Below, in pieces: positions 19,654 through 29,804 of a stretch of DNA of 64,000 nucleotides. Within the stretch, counting starts at the first letter, position 1. The number at the start of each line of letters is the position of its first letter. Source of the stretch: Paenibacillus tarimensis (GTDB taxonomy: Bacteria > Bacillota > Bacilli > Paenibacillales > Paenibacillaceae); assembly GCF_021532315.1 (NCBI RefSeq), contig NZ_JAKGAO010000009.1, positions 363,186 to 427,185 of the forward strand, given 5' to 3'. The notes under the pieces were generated by a model. It did no database searches and was not told the DNA's origin. It was given only the letters and a program-made list of their open reading frames with translations. A program made the position numbers and the translations under genes.

Positions 19654-21078
19654 ATGGAGAACTTACTGCTGTGGGGATTTTACCTCCTGACATTTTACGC
19701 CTTTCTTCCTGGCTTTATCAGCAGAACCTTCGGATTTAGGGTCTTCAAGAAAGGCCGGGCAGAACAGGAAATCGCCCTGACATTTGATGATGGGCCTGAT
19801 CCGGTTTATACACCAATGCTGCTTGATTTGCTGAAGCGTTTTGATGCAAAGGCGACCTTTTTTGTGGTAGGAGCCAATGCTGAACGCCATCCCGAGCTGC
19901 TGAAGCGGATGAAGGACGAAGGGCATATCGTTGGAATTCATAATTACGTACATAAGACGAACTGGCTGATGAGACCCTCTACGGTTAAGAAGCAGATTCA
20001 GCGCACGAGTGAAATAATTGAAGCCGCCACGGGGGAACGTCCCATTTATTACCGGCCGCCTTGGGGCATTGTCAATCTTTTTGATTTCTCTAATATGGGT
20101 TACCTGCAAATTATTTTGTGGTCATGCATGTTTGGGGACTGGCGAAACCGGGTTGGGGCAGAGCGGCTGACCAAGCGAATGATGAAGAAGCTTAGGCCGG
20201 GAGAGGTATTACTGCTGCATGATTGCGGTACGACGTTTTTAGCGGACCATGATGCTCCTGTCCAAATGCTAACTGCACTGGAAGCTTACATGACTGCAGG
20301 CCGGGAGCAGGGATACCGCTTTGTGTCGATTGACCAGATGATTGAGCTGACTGATAACGCTTCTGACCATGCGGGCAAGAGAGCCTTGTCCGCTTCAACT
20401 AAAACAAAGCTCAGCATCTGGAAACGGGCTGCTATCAGCCTATGGATCGGCTGGGAGAAATGCTTCCGGGTAATGTTCAAAGTGGAAAGAATCGGGACAG
20501 GAGATTCCATCTTCCACTACCGGATATGTCCATATCACGGTGAGCCGCTGAAGCTGGCTGACGGCCGTATCATCCGAAATAATGACCGCGTGATCGAGCT
20601 GCATTTCGACAACCGCAAGCTGCTTCATGTCATGATGAATTCCCGTTCGGTGCTTCAGAGCGCCATCCAGCTGATTAGGGAAGTTGAACAGTCCCTGCCC
20701 AAGCTGGCTGTACATATGGCTGGCCGCAAGGAGTTTGATGGTGTGAGCGGTCTCTATGGCATCAGTATGATACACCGGGGGTCGGAATCGTTCGGCTTCA
20801 GTGTCCTTGATCTTCCCAAGGGGCTGTTTAATATATTAACCCGGTTCTATCTGCGGCTTCTATTGCGTGTACTGCACCCAGGAGGAGGCAAGCGTGTGTC
20901 GAACAAGAAGGGGACACTCATCCCGCGTATTATTGCGATGTCGATGGACGAATTTCATAAGCGGTACGACCCGCCGACGACGCCTGACCGCCAGTGGACA
21001 AGACCGCCTATTGAGCTGGCAGCAAAGCCATTAAGAGCATACGAAGCTGACAAAGCCGCCGGGGAAGTTACGCCTTGA
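19654..21078 (+). CDS. Polysaccharide deacetylase with C-terminal YkoP-like domain
   Basis: A 474-residue protein in two parts. An N-terminal helix leads to a NodB/CE4 deacetylase domain with TFDDGPD (43-49), the metal histidines HNYVH (96 and 100), YYRPPWG and LLLHDCG. All five motif regions are present, so it should be an active metal-dependent N- or O-deacetylase acting at the cell surface. The last about 240 residues (from SIWKRAAISLWIGWEKCFRVMF) form a separate domain of unknown function that resembles B. subtilis YkoP as I remember it. Such a fusion suggests the second domain recognises lipid or glycan carriers. Only an uncleaved N-terminal anchor is visible. A terminator follows. Confidence 0.86.
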   Translation: MENLLLWGFYLLTFYAFLPGFISRTFGFRVFKKGRAEQEIALTFDDGPDPVYTPMLLDLLKRFDAKATFFVVGANAERHPELLKRMKDEGHIVGIHNYVHKTNWLMRPSTVKKQIQRTSEIIEAATGERPIYYRPPWGIVNLFDFSNMGYLQIILWSCMFGDWRNRVGAERLTKRMMKKLRPGEVLLLHDCGTTFLADHDAPVQMLTALEAYMTAGREQGYRFVSIDQMIELTDNASDHAGKRALSASTKTKLSIWKRAAISLWIGWEKCFRVMFKVERIGTGDSIFHYRICPYHGEPLKLADGRIIRNNDRVIELHFDNRKLLHVMMNSRSVLQSAIQLIREVEQSLPKLAVHMAGRKEFDGVSGLYGISMIHRGSESFGFSVLDLPKGLFNILTRFYLRLLLRVLHPGGGKRVSNKKGTLIPRIIAMSMDEFHKRYDPPTTPDRQWTRPPIELAAKPLRAYEADKAAGEVTP

Positions 21079-21091
21079 GCGGCTTTTTTTT
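21052..21091 (+). terminator. Rho-independent terminator after the deacetylase
   Basis: The perfect 8-bp stem AAAGCCGC/GCGGCTTT begins inside the last codons of the gene and ends in an eight-T run. Confidence 0.85.
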
Positions 21092-21127
21092 CGCCCATTG
21101 TAGAACAGATGTTAAATTTATGACTTT

Positions 21128-21137
21128 ACAAAATTTC
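21128..21137. promoter_or_regulatory. Candidate DeoR operator core
   Basis: ACAAAATTTC matches the centre of the palindromic B. subtilis DeoR operator as I recall it (ATTGAACAAAATTTCAAT). It overlaps a possible promoter (TTACAA, 18 bases, TACTAT), which would give autoregulation of deoR-deoC. Confidence 0.4.
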
Positions 21138-21195
21138 TTAATTTATTCATACTATATGGGAGGAAAATGTCAAGAAGGCGGCTACTGTAGGGAGG

Positions 21196-22194
21196 ATGAC
21201 GCAGACCAAAGTGGGTAAAGAACTAACTTGGGACAAGCAGGAGGACAAGCAGGCTAAAGTCGTAGATGCGGCACGCATGTACTATGAGCTGGATTACAGC
21301 CAGCAAGATATTGCCAAGCGTCTTGGCGTATCGCGCCCGACTGTATCCAGGCTGCTTCAGCTTGCCAAGGAGGAAGGTATTGTACAGATCCGGATTGTTG
21401 ATCCGAAGGAGAACAGCGGGATTACGGCGAGACGGCTGGAGGAGAAGTTTCAGTTAAAGAAAGCGGTAGTAGTGCCGGTTCCTGACGATGAAGAGGCTGT
21501 TATTAAGCGGTATCTGGGCGAGGCCGCAGCTGCTTACTTGAGGGAAATCGTCAAGGACGGGGATATTATTGCCACGACATGGGGAACAACACTATATCAG
21601 GTGGCCGTTCACTTGAAACCCAAGCATGTCCGGAATGTGAAAGTCGTGCAATTGAATGGAGGAGTCAGCCATTCTGAGACCGATACATACGCACACCAGA
21701 TTGTTCAGCTGTTTGGCAAGGCTTTTCAGACAACGCCTTATTTCATTCCGCTGCCGGCTATTGTCGATCACGCGGTCGTAAAGCATGCCATTGAGGCTGA
21801 CCGCCATATCCGTAATATTCTGGAGCTTGGCCAGCGTGCTAATATTGCGATAGTTACCGTGGGAGCGCCTACTGATGATTCCCTATTAATTAAAGCGAAT
21901 TATTTTACGGAGGATGATCTCGCGGTTATCTATGAGCATGGAGCAGGAGATATTTGCTCCCGGTATATCGATGCGGATGGTGTTCTCTGCAGCGTGGAGC
22001 TGGACAACCGAACTATTGGCATTACACTGGATGAGCTGAGAAAGAAAGAACAGTCTATCCTGGTAGCGGGCGGTATGTCTAAGGTGAATGCGGTATACGG
22101 CGCCCTCAGAGGCAGATACACGAATGTTCTGGTTACGGATCAGTATACGGCAGACAGTTTGTTAAAGCGGGAAGAAAGAGCGACGACAATATAA
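21196..22194 (+). CDS. deoR: SorC/DeoR-type sugar-phosphate-sensing regulator
   Basis: A 332-residue regulator with an N-terminal winged helix (YSQQDIAKRLGVSRPTVSRLLQ, about 30-52) and a C-terminal sugar-phosphate-binding Rossmann domain (WGTTLYQVA; MSKVNAVYGALRGRYTNVLV). It belongs to the SorC family, like B. subtilis DeoR, which releases DNA when it binds deoxyribose-5-phosphate. It lies 30 bases before deoC, the DeoR target, which fixes its role well. The ATG at 21196 abuts AGGGAGG, an unusually short spacing; AAGAAGGCGG further up may be the real ribosome site, so the start is not certain. Confidence 0.9.
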   Translation: MTQTKVGKELTWDKQEDKQAKVVDAARMYYELDYSQQDIAKRLGVSRPTVSRLLQLAKEEGIVQIRIVDPKENSGITARRLEEKFQLKKAVVVPVPDDEEAVIKRYLGEAAAAYLREIVKDGDIIATTWGTTLYQVAVHLKPKHVRNVKVVQLNGGVSHSETDTYAHQIVQLFGKAFQTTPYFIPLPAIVDHAVVKHAIEADRHIRNILELGQRANIAIVTVGAPTDDSLLIKANYFTEDDLAVIYEHGAGDICSRYIDADGVLCSVELDNRTIGITLDELRKKEQSILVAGGMSKVNAVYGALRGRYTNVLVTDQYTADSLLKREERATTI

Positions 22195-22224
22195 ATTCAT
22201 GATAATAGAAGGAGAGTGTATACG

Positions 22225-22908
22225 ATGAACCAACCAATTCCTACCCAGGAGATTGCTGCTTATATTGACCATACCCTGTTAAAGCCGCAGAGTACCCTCG
22301 AGGAGATTACACAGCTTTGTGAAGAGGCGAAGACCCATCAATTTGCAACGGTATGTGTGAATCCGTTCTGGGTGCCCGAAGCAGCACTGCAGCTTGCCGG
22401 CTCAGGCGTGGGTATTACAACGGTCGTTGGTTTCCCGCTTGGGGCAACCTCGACTTTTGCCAAGATGGCGGAAGCCAGAGATGCTATCGCAGGGGGAGCC
22501 ACTGAAATTGACATGGTACTGAACGTGGGTGCTCTGAAGTCGGGCATGGATGATGTTGTAGAGGCCGACGTATCGGGAGTGGTGGGCATGTGCCGCGGCC
22601 GTGCAGCCGTTAAGGTCATTCTGGAGACCGGGCTGCTGACCGATGAGGAGAAAGTAAGAGCGTGTCTGATCTGCAAGGCGGCAGGAGCCGATTATGTCAA
22701 AACATCAACAGGCTTCGGACCTGGTCAAGCGACGGTAGAGGACATCTCTCTTATGCGCCGTACGGTCGGACCTGATATGGGTGTCAAAGCATCGGGCGGG
22801 GTAAGAGACATGGCATCTGTACAGGCCATGATCGCAGCAGGCGCCACACGTATTGGTACCAGTTCTGGTGTAATCATTATGTCTGGTGGTCAGGGCCAAG
22901 GTTATTAA
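22225..22908 (+). CDS. deoC: Deoxyribose-phosphate aldolase
   Basis: A class I aldolase that splits 2-deoxyribose-5-phosphate into glyceraldehyde-3-phosphate and acetaldehyde in deoxynucleoside catabolism. A short TIM barrel of 227 residues: IDHTLLKPQ start, Schiff-base Lys159 in YVKTSTGF, second active lysine Lys188 in KASGGVRD, and the phosphate-binding end [11 protein letters not shown] 22225 is about 10 bases after AAGGAG; a GTG at 22216 adds only three residues and overlaps that site. The usual deoxynucleoside transporter and pyrimidine phosphorylase genes are not adjacent here. Confidence 0.96.
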   Translation: MNQPIPTQEIAAYIDHTLLKPQSTLEEITQLCEEAKTHQFATVCVNPFWVPEAALQLAGSGVGITTVVGFPLGATSTFAKMAEARDAIAGGATEIDMVLNVGALKSGMDDVVEADVSGVVGMCRGRAAVKVILETGLLTDEEKVRACLICKAAGADYVKTSTGFGPGQATVEDISLMRRTVGPDMGVKASGGVRDMASVQAMIAAGATRIGTSSGVIIMSGGQGQGY

Positions 22909-22930
22909 TCGTTCCAGGACTCTATAACAC

Positions 22931-22976
22931 AAAAAAAACTGCCCCTTACATCGATAGTATCGATTAAGGGGCAGTT
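22931..22976 (-). terminator. Terminator between deoC and ilvD (strong on minus strand)
   Basis: The perfect 12-bp stem AACTGCCCCTTA/TAAGGGGCAGTT with an inner ATCGAT pair gives a T8 run on the minus strand, ideal for ilvD. On the plus strand the tail is weak, so deoC termination may rely on the hairpin alone. Confidence 0.9.
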
Positions 22977-22982
22977 GCTGTA

Positions 22983-24668
22983 TTAGATCTTCATTACGCC
23001 GCCCATGCTGGCGTTAGTAACCAGATGGGAGTAACGAGCCAGATAGCCGCGGCGGATCTTAGGCTCGAAGCCTTTCCACTGTGCCTTGCGGGCAGCCAGC
23101 TCCTCATCGCTGACCAATACGTTCATGGTACGGTTGTTCAGATCCAGTTCAACGATGTCACCGTCCTGCACGAAGGCAATTGGACCGCCTTCAGCAGCCT
23201 CAGGAGAAACGTGACCGATACTGATACCGCGGGATGCACCGGAGAAACGGCCGTCCGTTACAAGGCCGACCTTCGCACCAAGACCCATGCCCACGATCTG
23301 GGAAGTTGGGGCAAGCATTTCCGGCATACCCGGGCCGCCTTTCGGACCCTCGTAGCGGATAATAACAACATGTCCTTCCTGAATCTTGCCGCCTGCAATG
23401 CCGGCAAGCGCTTCGTCCTGGGAATCGAAGCAGATCGCAGGACCTTTATGGTAGCCGCCTACCGACTTATCGACTGCACCTACCTTGATAATTGCACCCT
23501 CAGGTGCAATATTGCCGAACAATACAGCCAGTCCGCCGCGCTCGCTGTGCGGGTTGTCCAGCGTATGGATAACATCCGTATCCTTGATTTCCTGGCCCTG
23601 TACATTCTCGCGGAGTGTTTTGCCAGTTACCGTTATACAATCCCCGTTAATAGCCCCAGGCTTCTTCAGCAGTTCGTTAAGAACAGCAGATACGCCGCCG
23701 GCATTGTGCACGTCTTCAATATGATAATCCGATGCCGGAGCGATCTTCGCCAGGTGCGGTACGCGCTCGGCTACCTCGTTGATACGAGATATCGGGTATT
23801 CAAAGCCGGCTTCATGAGCCAACGCAAGCGTGTGAAGAACCGTGTTGGTTGAACCGCCCATTGCCATATCAAGCGCAAATGCATTGTCGATAGCGTCCTT
23901 CGTAACGATATCACGCGGCTTCAGGTCCAGCTTGATCAGCTCCATGAGCTGGCGAGCTGATTGCTTAACAAAATCACGGCGTTCAGGAGCAACTGCCAGG
24001 ATTGTGCCGTTGCCTGGAAGGGCAAGGCCAAGCGCCTCTGCGAGACAGTTCATGGAGTTCGCTGTGAACATGCCGGAGCAGGATCCGCAAGTCGGGCAGC
24101 CGTACTGCTCAAGCTCCTGAAGACCTGCCTCGTCAATCTTGCCAGCCTGGAAAGCGCCTACGCCTTCAAACACGCTGGAGAGAGAGATGGAGCGGCCGTC
24201 GGAGGTTTTGCCTGCCTTCATCGGTCCGCCGCTGACGAATACGGTCGGAATGTTGACGCGGAGTGCTCCCATCATCATGCCCGGGGTGATCTTGTCGCAG
24301 TTCGGAATACAAACCATGCCGTCGAACCAGTGTGCATTGACGACGGTTTCAACGGAATCTGCGATAATCTCGCGGCTTGCGAGCGAATAACGCATGCCGA
24401 TATGGCCCATTGCGATGCCGTCATCGACGCCAATTGTATTGAATTCAAAAGGAACACCGCCGGCCTCACGGATCGCTTCCTTAACCAGCTTGCCGAATTC
24501 CTGAAGATGCACGTGACCGGGTACGATGTCAATGTATGAGTTGCAGACCGCGATAAACGGCTTGCCAAAGTCCTCTTCCTTAACGCCTGCAGCCCGAAGC
24601 AGACTGCGGTGCGGGGCTCTGTCGAACCCTTTCTTGATCATATCGGATCTCATTTTATTAGCCGCCAA
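22983..24668 (-). CDS. ilvD: Dihydroxy-acid dehydratase
   Basis: Fe-S enzyme of branched-chain amino acid synthesis; it converts dihydroxyisovalerate and dihydroxymethylvalerate to the keto acids. Its 561 residues show the conserved cysteines [12 protein letters not shown] (about 120) and [19 protein letters not shown] (about 193-205), and [14 protein letters not shown] near the end. The start is TTG 24668, 6 bases after GGGAGGG; the next ATG would lose five residues. It stands alone, far from ilvB-ilvH at 60.7 kb, so the pathway genes are dispersed. I see no T-box or other leader in the 279 bases before the urease genes. Confidence 0.96.
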   Translation of the reverse strand: MAANKMRSDMIKKGFDRAPHRSLLRAAGVKEEDFGKPFIAVCNSYIDIVPGHVHLQEFGKLVKEAIREAGGVPFEFNTIGVDDGIAMGHIGMRYSLASREIIADSVETVVNAHWFDGMVCIPNCDKITPGMMMGALRVNIPTVFVSGGPMKAGKTSDGRSISLSSVFEGVGAFQAGKIDEAGLQELEQYGCPTCGSCSGMFTANSMNCLAEALGLALPGNGTILAVAPERRDFVKQSARQLMELIKLDLKPRDIVTKDAIDNAFALDMAMGGSTNTVLHTLALAHEAGFEYPISRINEVAERVPHLAKIAPASDYHIEDVHNAGGVSAVLNELLKKPGAINGDCITVTGKTLRENVQGQEIKDTDVIHTLDNPHSERGGLAVLFGNIAPEGAIIKVGAVDKSVGGYHKGPAICFDSQDEALAGIAGGKIQEGHVVIIRYEGPKGGPGMPEMLAPTSQIVGMGLGAKVGLVTDGRFSGASRGISIGHVSPEAAEGGPIAFVQDGDIVELDLNNRTMNVLVSDEELAARKAQWKGFEPKIRRGYLARYSHLVTNASMGGVMKI

Positions 24669-24859
24669 GATGTTCCCTCCCTGTTCTTGTACATGCCTAT
24701 TATTTTATCATAAGCCCGACCCATTTGCTAGGGATTTAAAAGACCTTGTCGTTTTCTGGCGAATAAAGCTAGGCCGGCCTCCTCGGAAGAGATTGATACG
24801 AAGAAACATATGAACGATGGATTCCCACTGCAAGAAAGCACATAAACAAAACTCTAACA

Positions 24860-24876
24860 TGTAAGGTAAACTGACA
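24860..24876. promoter_or_regulatory. GlnR/TnrA-type nitrogen-regulation box
   Basis: TGTAAGGTAAACTGACA fits the TGTNA-N7-TNACA consensus exactly at its two arms. Its centre (24868) is about 51 bases upstream of the start expected from the promoter at 24884-24912, where TnrA- or GlnR-type activators bind. Confidence 0.75.
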
Positions 24877-24883
24877 TCTTAGG

Positions 24884-24912
24884 TTTACTTAGTTGACAAA
24901 TGGAGCTATAAT
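24884..24912 (+). promoter_or_regulatory. Candidate sigma-A promoter of the urease operon
   Basis: TTTACT, 17 bases, TATAAT. The poor -35 with a perfect -10 fits an activator-dependent promoter. The TTGACA at 24893 is only 8 bases from the -10 and cannot be the -35. Confidence 0.65.
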
Positions 24913-24947
24913 AGCTGTAGAAAAATTAGCCAACAGGAGTGGGAGCT

Positions 24948-25253
24948 ATGCAGCTGACCGAACGGGAGAAAGAGAAATTACTGGTTACTATTGCCGCCGA
25001 TCTCGCAAGGCGGCGACTTGGCAGGGGTGTGAAGCTAAACTACCCGGAATGTGTGGCCCTGATTACCTCTGAAATTCTTGAGGGTGCCCGGGATGGGATG
25101 AGTGTAGCTGAGTTAATGGAATACGGTACAAGGATTTTAAGCCCTGAACAGGTCATGGAGGGTGTGCCTGCCATGATTCATGAAGTCCAGGTGGAAGCCA
25201 CCTTTCCGGATGGGACTAAGCTTGTAACTATTCATCATCCGATTGCCGGATAG
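24948..25253 (+). CDS. ureA: Urease gamma subunit
   Basis: The smallest structural subunit of cytoplasmic nickel urease, 101 residues, opening [13 protein letters not shown] and containing [21 protein letters not shown] and the conserved end [21 protein letters not shown] 24948 follows AGGAGTGGGAG; a GTG at 24939 would add three residues. It heads a ureABCFGD operon that should release ammonia from urea under nitrogen limitation, as the upstream GlnR/TnrA box suggests. Confidence 0.98.
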   Translation: MQLTEREKEKLLVTIAADLARRRLGRGVKLNYPECVALITSEILEGARDGMSVAELMEYGTRILSPEQVMEGVPAMIHEVQVEATFPDGTKLVTIHHPIAG

Positions 25254-25305
25254 CATGTGAGTATTCTTAACTAGATGGATAAGCAGCCGGAGGGAGCGTG
25301 CAGCA

Positions 25306-25674
25306 GTGATACCAGGGGAATACAGAGTAGAGGATGGAGAAATTGAGCTTAACGCCGGCCGGAATTGGATGGAGCTGGTGGTTGTCAATACGGGAGACCG
25401 GCCTGTACAGGTCGGTTCGCATTATCATTTCTTTGAAGTGAACAGGGGTCTGAAATTTGACCGTGAAGCCGCTTTTGGCATGCGTCTTGATATACCAGCG
25501 GGCACCGCTGTCCGGTTTGAGCCGGGTGAGGAGAAGCCGGTTCGGCTGACGGAGATCGGAGGCGCCAGGCGGGCTTACGGGCTGAATAATTTGAGCCGGG
25601 GGGAAGCGCGCAGCGGCGGGATGAGCGATGAAGTCCGTCAGCGGCTGACTGTATGGAAAGGGGCCGGGTCATGA
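25306..25674 (+). CDS. ureB: Urease beta subunit
   Basis: 122 residues, opening [19 protein letters not shown] and with the family signature [17 protein letters not shown]. It packs against UreC in the (alpha-beta-gamma)3 urease trimer. GTG start at 25306 after GGAGGGAG. The stop overlaps the ureC start (ATGA). The C-terminal 20 residues beyond the core ([17 protein letters not shown]) are a modest extension. Confidence 0.98.
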   Translation: MIPGEYRVEDGEIELNAGRNWMELVVVNTGDRPVQVGSHYHFFEVNRGLKFDREAAFGMRLDIPAGTAVRFEPGEEKPVRLTEIGGARRAYGLNNLSRGEARSGGMSDEVRQRLTVWKGAGS

Positions 25675-27383
25675 GCAGGATGGACAGGAAGAGCTACGCG
25701 CAGATGTTCGGGCCTACAACTGGTGACGCCGTCCGTCTTGCAGATACGGAGCTTTGGGCGGAGATCGAGCGGGACTATACAGTTTATGGAGATGAGTGCA
25801 AGTTCGGCGGAGGCAAGGTTATCCGTGATGGCATGGGACAGTCAAGCGGCGCTCTTCACCGCGATGGCGTGCTCGATACGCTGATTACGAACGCAGTCAT
25901 TATCGATCATTGGGGAATCGTAAAAGCGGACATCGGTATCCGCGATGGTCATATTGTCGGAATTGGCAAGGGGGGAAACCCGGATCTGATGGATGGAGTC
26001 GACGCCAACATGGTTGTAGGGGCGGGGACCGAAGTCATTGCGGCTGAAGGTAAAATTGTTACGGCGGGCGGTATTGACGCGCATATTCATTTTATCTGCC
26101 CGCAGCAGATCGAGACGGCACTTTCCTCAGGTGTTACAACGATGATTGGCGGAGGCACGGGGCCAGCAACAGGTACGAATGCAACCACCTGCACGCCGGG
26201 ACCGTGGCATCTCCGGCGGATGCTTGAAGCTGCGGAGGCTTTCCCGATGAATCTCGGTTTTACCGGGAAGGGCAATGCCTCCTTTACGGGACCGTTGATT
26301 GAACAGATAGAAGCAGGGGCGATCGGTCTTAAGCTTCACGAGGATTGGGGCACTACGCCGGCAGCTATTGATGCTTGTCTCCAGGCAGCTGACCAGTATG
26401 ACGTTCAGGTGGCCATTCATACGGATACGCTGAATGAAGCCGGTTTTTTGGAGGATACACTTGAGGCAATTGGCGGGCGAACGATACATACCTATCACAC
26501 GGAGGGGGCCGGCGGGGGGCATGCGCCCGACATTATCCGTGCGGCGTCCCAGGTAAACGTACTGCCTTCTTCGACGAATCCGACACGGCCATTTACGGTG
26601 AATACAATTGAAGAGCATCTGGATATGCTCATGGTCTGTCATCACCTGGACAGCCGGATTCCGGAGGATGTTGCGTTTGCGGATTCCCGAATCAGGCCGG
26701 AGACCATTGCGGCGGAAGATATTTTGCACGATATGGGCGTATTCAGCATGATCAGCTCGGATTCTCAGGCGATGGGCAGGGTGGGCGAGGTTATTATCCG
26801 TACCTGGCAGACGGCTGACAAGATGAAGCGTCAGCGCGGTCCGCTTGCGCCTGATACCAAGAGTGACAATTTCCGGATTAAGAGATACGTGGCAAAATAT
26901 ACGATCAATCCGGCAATCACGCATGGTGTATCCCATATTGTGGGCTCGCTGGAGCCTGGTAAGTTCGCCGATCTGGTTATCTGGAACCCGATGTTCTTTG
27001 GGGTAAAGCCGGATTTGGTGCTGAAGGGGGGCAGTATTGCCTATGCGCAGATGGGAGATCCGAATGCGTCGATACCCACGCCCCAGCCGGTTTACGGCCG
27101 GCCCATGTTCGCCTCCTTCGGCAAGCTGCTGACGAGCAGCTCCATTACCTTCGTGTCCCGCGCGGCATATGAGAAGGGGATCCATGAAGAGCTTGGACTG
27201 CGGAAGCGGGTTGAACCTATCCGAGGGTGCCGGGGAATAACGAAGAAGGATATGATCCTCAATGATGCAACGCCGAGTATTGAGGTGGACCCGGAAACCT
27301 ACCAGGTTAAGGTGGATGGAGAGCTGTGTACTTGCGAGCCGGCCGAGGTCGTCCCGATGGCGCAGCGGTATTTTCTGTTTTGA
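25671..27383 (+). CDS. ureC: Urease alpha subunit (catalytic)
   Basis: The amidohydrolase that hydrolyses urea at a di-nickel site. Of its 570 residues, key sites are the metal histidines in [10 protein letters not shown] (about 138), the carbamylated Lys221 in [19 protein letters not shown], and the mobile-flap MVCHHLD. All ligands seem intact. I start at ATG 25671 ([19 protein letters not shown]), which overlaps the ureB stop; an earlier in-frame ATG at 25653 has no better ribosome site. The protein ends with the normal [10 protein letters not shown]. Confidence 0.98.
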   Translation: MSRMDRKSYAQMFGPTTGDAVRLADTELWAEIERDYTVYGDECKFGGGKVIRDGMGQSSGALHRDGVLDTLITNAVIIDHWGIVKADIGIRDGHIVGIGKGGNPDLMDGVDANMVVGAGTEVIAAEGKIVTAGGIDAHIHFICPQQIETALSSGVTTMIGGGTGPATGTNATTCTPGPWHLRRMLEAAEAFPMNLGFTGKGNASFTGPLIEQIEAGAIGLKLHEDWGTTPAAIDACLQAADQYDVQVAIHTDTLNEAGFLEDTLEAIGGRTIHTYHTEGAGGGHAPDIIRAASQVNVLPSSTNPTRPFTVNTIEEHLDMLMVCHHLDSRIPEDVAFADSRIRPETIAAEDILHDMGVFSMISSDSQAMGRVGEVIIRTWQTADKMKRQRGPLAPDTKSDNFRIKRYVAKYTINPAITHGVSHIVGSLEPGKFADLVIWNPMFFGVKPDLVLKGGSIAYAQMGDPNASIPTPQPVYGRPMFASFGKLLTSSSITFVSRAAYEKGIHEELGLRKRVEPIRGCRGITKKDMILNDATPSIEVDPETYQVKVDGELCTCEPAEVVPMAQRYFLF

Positions 27384-27421
27384 CAGAGAGGCAGCTAGAC
27401 GAGCGGGAAGGGGGAAGGCGT

Positions 27422-28102
27422 ATGATTCCGTGGCTGGCTATGCAGCAGCTGCTGGATTCGGCACTGCCGATCGGCGGGTTCTCTCATTCCTTCGGTCTGG
27501 AGACTCTGGTGCAAGAAGGGCGAATTAATACGGTTGCAGAGCTGGAACAGTATGCTGGTGCGATGCTGCTGCAGAGCTGGGCAACAAGTGATGCCATGAT
27601 CATCAAGGCCGTATATGAATGGGAAGAGGCAGGCTGGGAGCGTGTATGGGCCATAGAGAGGCTGGTTCATCTCCAGCGGATTGGAGCAGAATCCCGTACA
27701 GGTGTCGAGAAAATGGGCCGGAGAATGATGCAGCTGGCGGTTAGTGTCCACTCGGATCTGGACTGGGAGCCGCTTAGGGAGGCGGCCGCGGCAGGACGAT
27801 GCTTTGCCTCGCATCCGCTTGTTCACGGGATCGCCTGTCTGAGACTGGGTGTATCGCTTGAACAGGCCGTCCAGGGATATCTGTATACTTGTATTGTGAC
27901 CTGTGTCAACAGCGCCCTGCGCCTCATGTCGATGGGGCAGACAGAAGGACAGAAGCTGATCGCAAGGCTTACTCCGCGTACGGCGGAAGCTTGGCGCCTG
28001 GTCGAGCGTTTGAGGCCAGAGGAAGCCTATACCAATATGCCGATGTCTGAGCTTGCGATGATCCGTCATGAAACACTCTATTCTCGGTTGTTTATGTCAT
28101 AA
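27422..28102 (+). CDS. ureF: Urease accessory protein UreF
   Basis: A 226-residue helical accessory protein that with UreD and UreG loads nickel and CO2 into UreC; UreF gates GTP hydrolysis by UreG. The N-terminus (LDSALPIGGFSHSFGLETLVQEG) and the end (PMSELAMIRHETLYSRLF) are typical. ATG 27422 follows GGGAAGGGGGAAGG; an in-frame start at 27326 lies inside ureC. It follows ureC directly where many species have ureE; no ureE is present here. Confidence 0.95.
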   Translation: MIPWLAMQQLLDSALPIGGFSHSFGLETLVQEGRINTVAELEQYAGAMLLQSWATSDAMIIKAVYEWEEAGWERVWAIERLVHLQRIGAESRTGVEKMGRRMMQLAVSVHSDLDWEPLREAAAAGRCFASHPLVHGIACLRLGVSLEQAVQGYLYTCIVTCVNSALRLMSMGQTEGQKLIARLTPRTAEAWRLVERLRPEEAYTNMPMSELAMIRHETLYSRLFMS

Positions 28103-28154
28103 ACGATAGAAGGGCAACGCAGCAATACCAATAATAGCACAGGGGGAATGCACA

Positions 28155-28835
28155 ATGTGTCAAGGTCAAGGGCATCATCATCAGGAATGGGAGCGTCCGG
28201 AGCTAGACCGGTCGAGGCCGGTTCGCATCGGTATCGGAGGTCCTGTAGGCTCCGGCAAGACGGCGCTTGTTGAGCGTATCGCCAAAGCGCTCAGCGCCAA
28301 ATACAATATGGCCGTCATTACGAATGATATCTATACAAAGGAAGATGCTCGTATCCTGCTTCACACGGGATGCTTGCCGGAGGAGCGCATTATCGGCGTG
28401 GAAACGGGCGGCTGCCCTCACACGGCAATCCGCGAGGATGCTTCCATGAACTTCGAGGCGGTTGAGGAGCTTGAAGCCCGGTTTGGTGATCTTGATTTTA
28501 TTCTGATTGAAAGCGGCGGGGATAACCTGGCAGCGGCCTTCAGTCCGGAGCTGGTGGACCGGTTCATCTATATTATTGACGTGGCTCAAGGGGAGAAAAT
28601 TCCGCGTAAAGGCGGACCGGGCATTATGCGTTCGGATCTGCTGCTCGTTAACAAGATTGATCTGGCTCCCTATGTAGGTGCCAGTCTCGAGGTTATGGAA
28701 GAGGATACGAAGAAGATGCGCGGCGACCGTCCGTACATTTTCTCTAACCTGCACGGCGGTGAAGGCGTTGACCGGATCATGCATTGGATTGAGCATGAAC
28801 TCCAGCATGCCCAAGGCATTACCCATTCCCACTAA
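28155..28835 (+). CDS. ureG: Urease accessory GTPase UreG
   Basis: SIMIBI-class GTPase that drives nickel insertion into urease. P-loop [14 protein letters not shown] near residues 30-40, switch region [17 protein letters not shown] with the Cys-Pro-His nickel motif, and [13 protein letters not shown]. The N-terminus carries HHH ([12 protein letters not shown]) and the C-terminus is also His-rich ([14 protein letters not shown]), which may store or capture nickel in place of the missing UreE; that is inference. A ribosome site AGGGGG precedes the ATG. Confidence 0.97.
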   Translation: MCQGQGHHHQEWERPELDRSRPVRIGIGGPVGSGKTALVERIAKALSAKYNMAVITNDIYTKEDARILLHTGCLPEERIIGVETGGCPHTAIREDASMNFEAVEELEARFGDLDFILIESGGDNLAAAFSPELVDRFIYIIDVAQGEKIPRKGGPGIMRSDLLLVNKIDLAPYVGASLEVMEEDTKKMRGDRPYIFSNLHGGEGVDRIMHWIEHELQHAQGITHSH

Positions 28836-29685
28836 GCAGCAGCGGGAAGAGAAGGCTTCCCGTACTTCCTTCCTGCGGGCGGAGTTTGAACAGCGGGGCG
28901 GAACAACGGTCATGACTGGCAAATATCAGACCGCTCCAATCAAAATCGCCAAAACGTTCGATTACAGCGGGGAGCTTGCGGCCATTGTCATGGATGCCTC
29001 ACCAGGCATGCTGGAGGGTGATACCTATCGGTTTGATTGGCGGGCTGGACCAGGAACTTCTGTCTATGTGACCAACCAGAGCTATACGAAGGTACACCCC
29101 TGTGGGGATGGAAGTGGGGCTGTTATGCAGCAGCGCTTCAAGGTGGAGGACGGAGCATTAATGCAGAGCATGATGGAGCCGATTATGCTCTACCGTGACG
29201 CTGACCTGATGAATGATTCGGAGGTACAGCTCGGATGTGGAGCGGTATGGATGCAGGCAGAGGTGTTGAGTCCGGGCCGGCTGCTCCGCGGAGAATCGTT
29301 CCTCTACCGGAAGCTGGATAACCGTCTCAAGGTTTATCATGGGGATGAGCTGGTCTTTTATCAGCGGCAGCTGATAGAACCTGGCTTGCAACAGCTTGAG
29401 GCGCCTGGAGCGTGGGAAGGACAGACTCACTTTGGCACTCTCTATGCCTTCTCTGACCGGATCAATCCCGGCTGGCTCGCAACAGCCCGGGAAGTCTTGG
29501 ATAAGCCGCTTCAGGCAGCCGGAGAACATCCCGTTCTGGCAGGAGCAAGCTTGACAAGCAAGCACGGCCTGGCAGTGCTGGCTGCAGGCCGTACAGCCTG
29601 GCAGCTGCAAAAGACGCTGCGTGCCGTATGGACTGCTCTGCGGCAGGAGCAGCTTCAAGCACCGCCGCTACGGGTGCTGCAATAG
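28807..29685 (+). CDS. ureD: Urease accessory protein UreD/UreH
   Basis: About 292 residues; the scaffold that binds apo-urease with UreF and UreG. The family body starts [23 protein letters not shown] and includes [30 protein letters not shown]. The start is uncertain. The conserved part begins just after the ureG stop, and the only suitable codons (ATG 28795 or 28807) lie inside ureG, so the genes overlap by about 29 bases and are probably translationally coupled. It ends the operon, before a terminator. Confidence 0.9.
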   Translation: MPKALPIPTKQQREEKASRTSFLRAEFEQRGGTTVMTGKYQTAPIKIAKTFDYSGELAAIVMDASPGMLEGDTYRFDWRAGPGTSVYVTNQSYTKVHPCGDGSGAVMQQRFKVEDGALMQSMMEPIMLYRDADLMNDSEVQLGCGAVWMQAEVLSPGRLLRGESFLYRKLDNRLKVYHGDELVFYQRQLIEPGLQQLEAPGAWEGQTHFGTLYAFSDRINPGWLATAREVLDKPLQAAGEHPVLAGASLTSKHGLAVLAAGRTAWQLQKTLRAVWTALRQEQLQAPPLRVLQ

Positions 29686-29712
29686 AATATGCCTCCGATT
29701 TAGGCAGAACAC

Positions 29713-29749
29713 AGACTGTCCCGATGTATTCATTCGGGCAGTCTTTTTT
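29713..29749 (+). terminator. Rho-independent terminator of the urease operon
   Basis: AGACTGTCCCGA pairs with TCGGGCAGTCT (one bulged base), followed by six T. Confidence 0.9.
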
Positions 29750-29804
29750 GTGTTTGCGGGCATCCGCCTTAATGCTGCGAAATATCCGCACTTCTGCAGG
29801 CGCG

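Noticed and set aside
23025..23852. 275-codon plus-strand frame inside ilvD
   Set aside because: Antisense to ilvD, whose Fe-S and end motifs are intact; composition is that of a shadow frame.
24893..24912. TTGACA followed by TATAAT before ureA
   Set aside because: The spacing is 8 bases, too short for a sigma-A promoter. TTTACT at 24884 gives the correct 17.
26127..27185. 352-codon minus-strand frame inside ureC
   Set aside because: It is a shadow of ureC; the plus-strand protein has all urease motifs and the minus frame has none.
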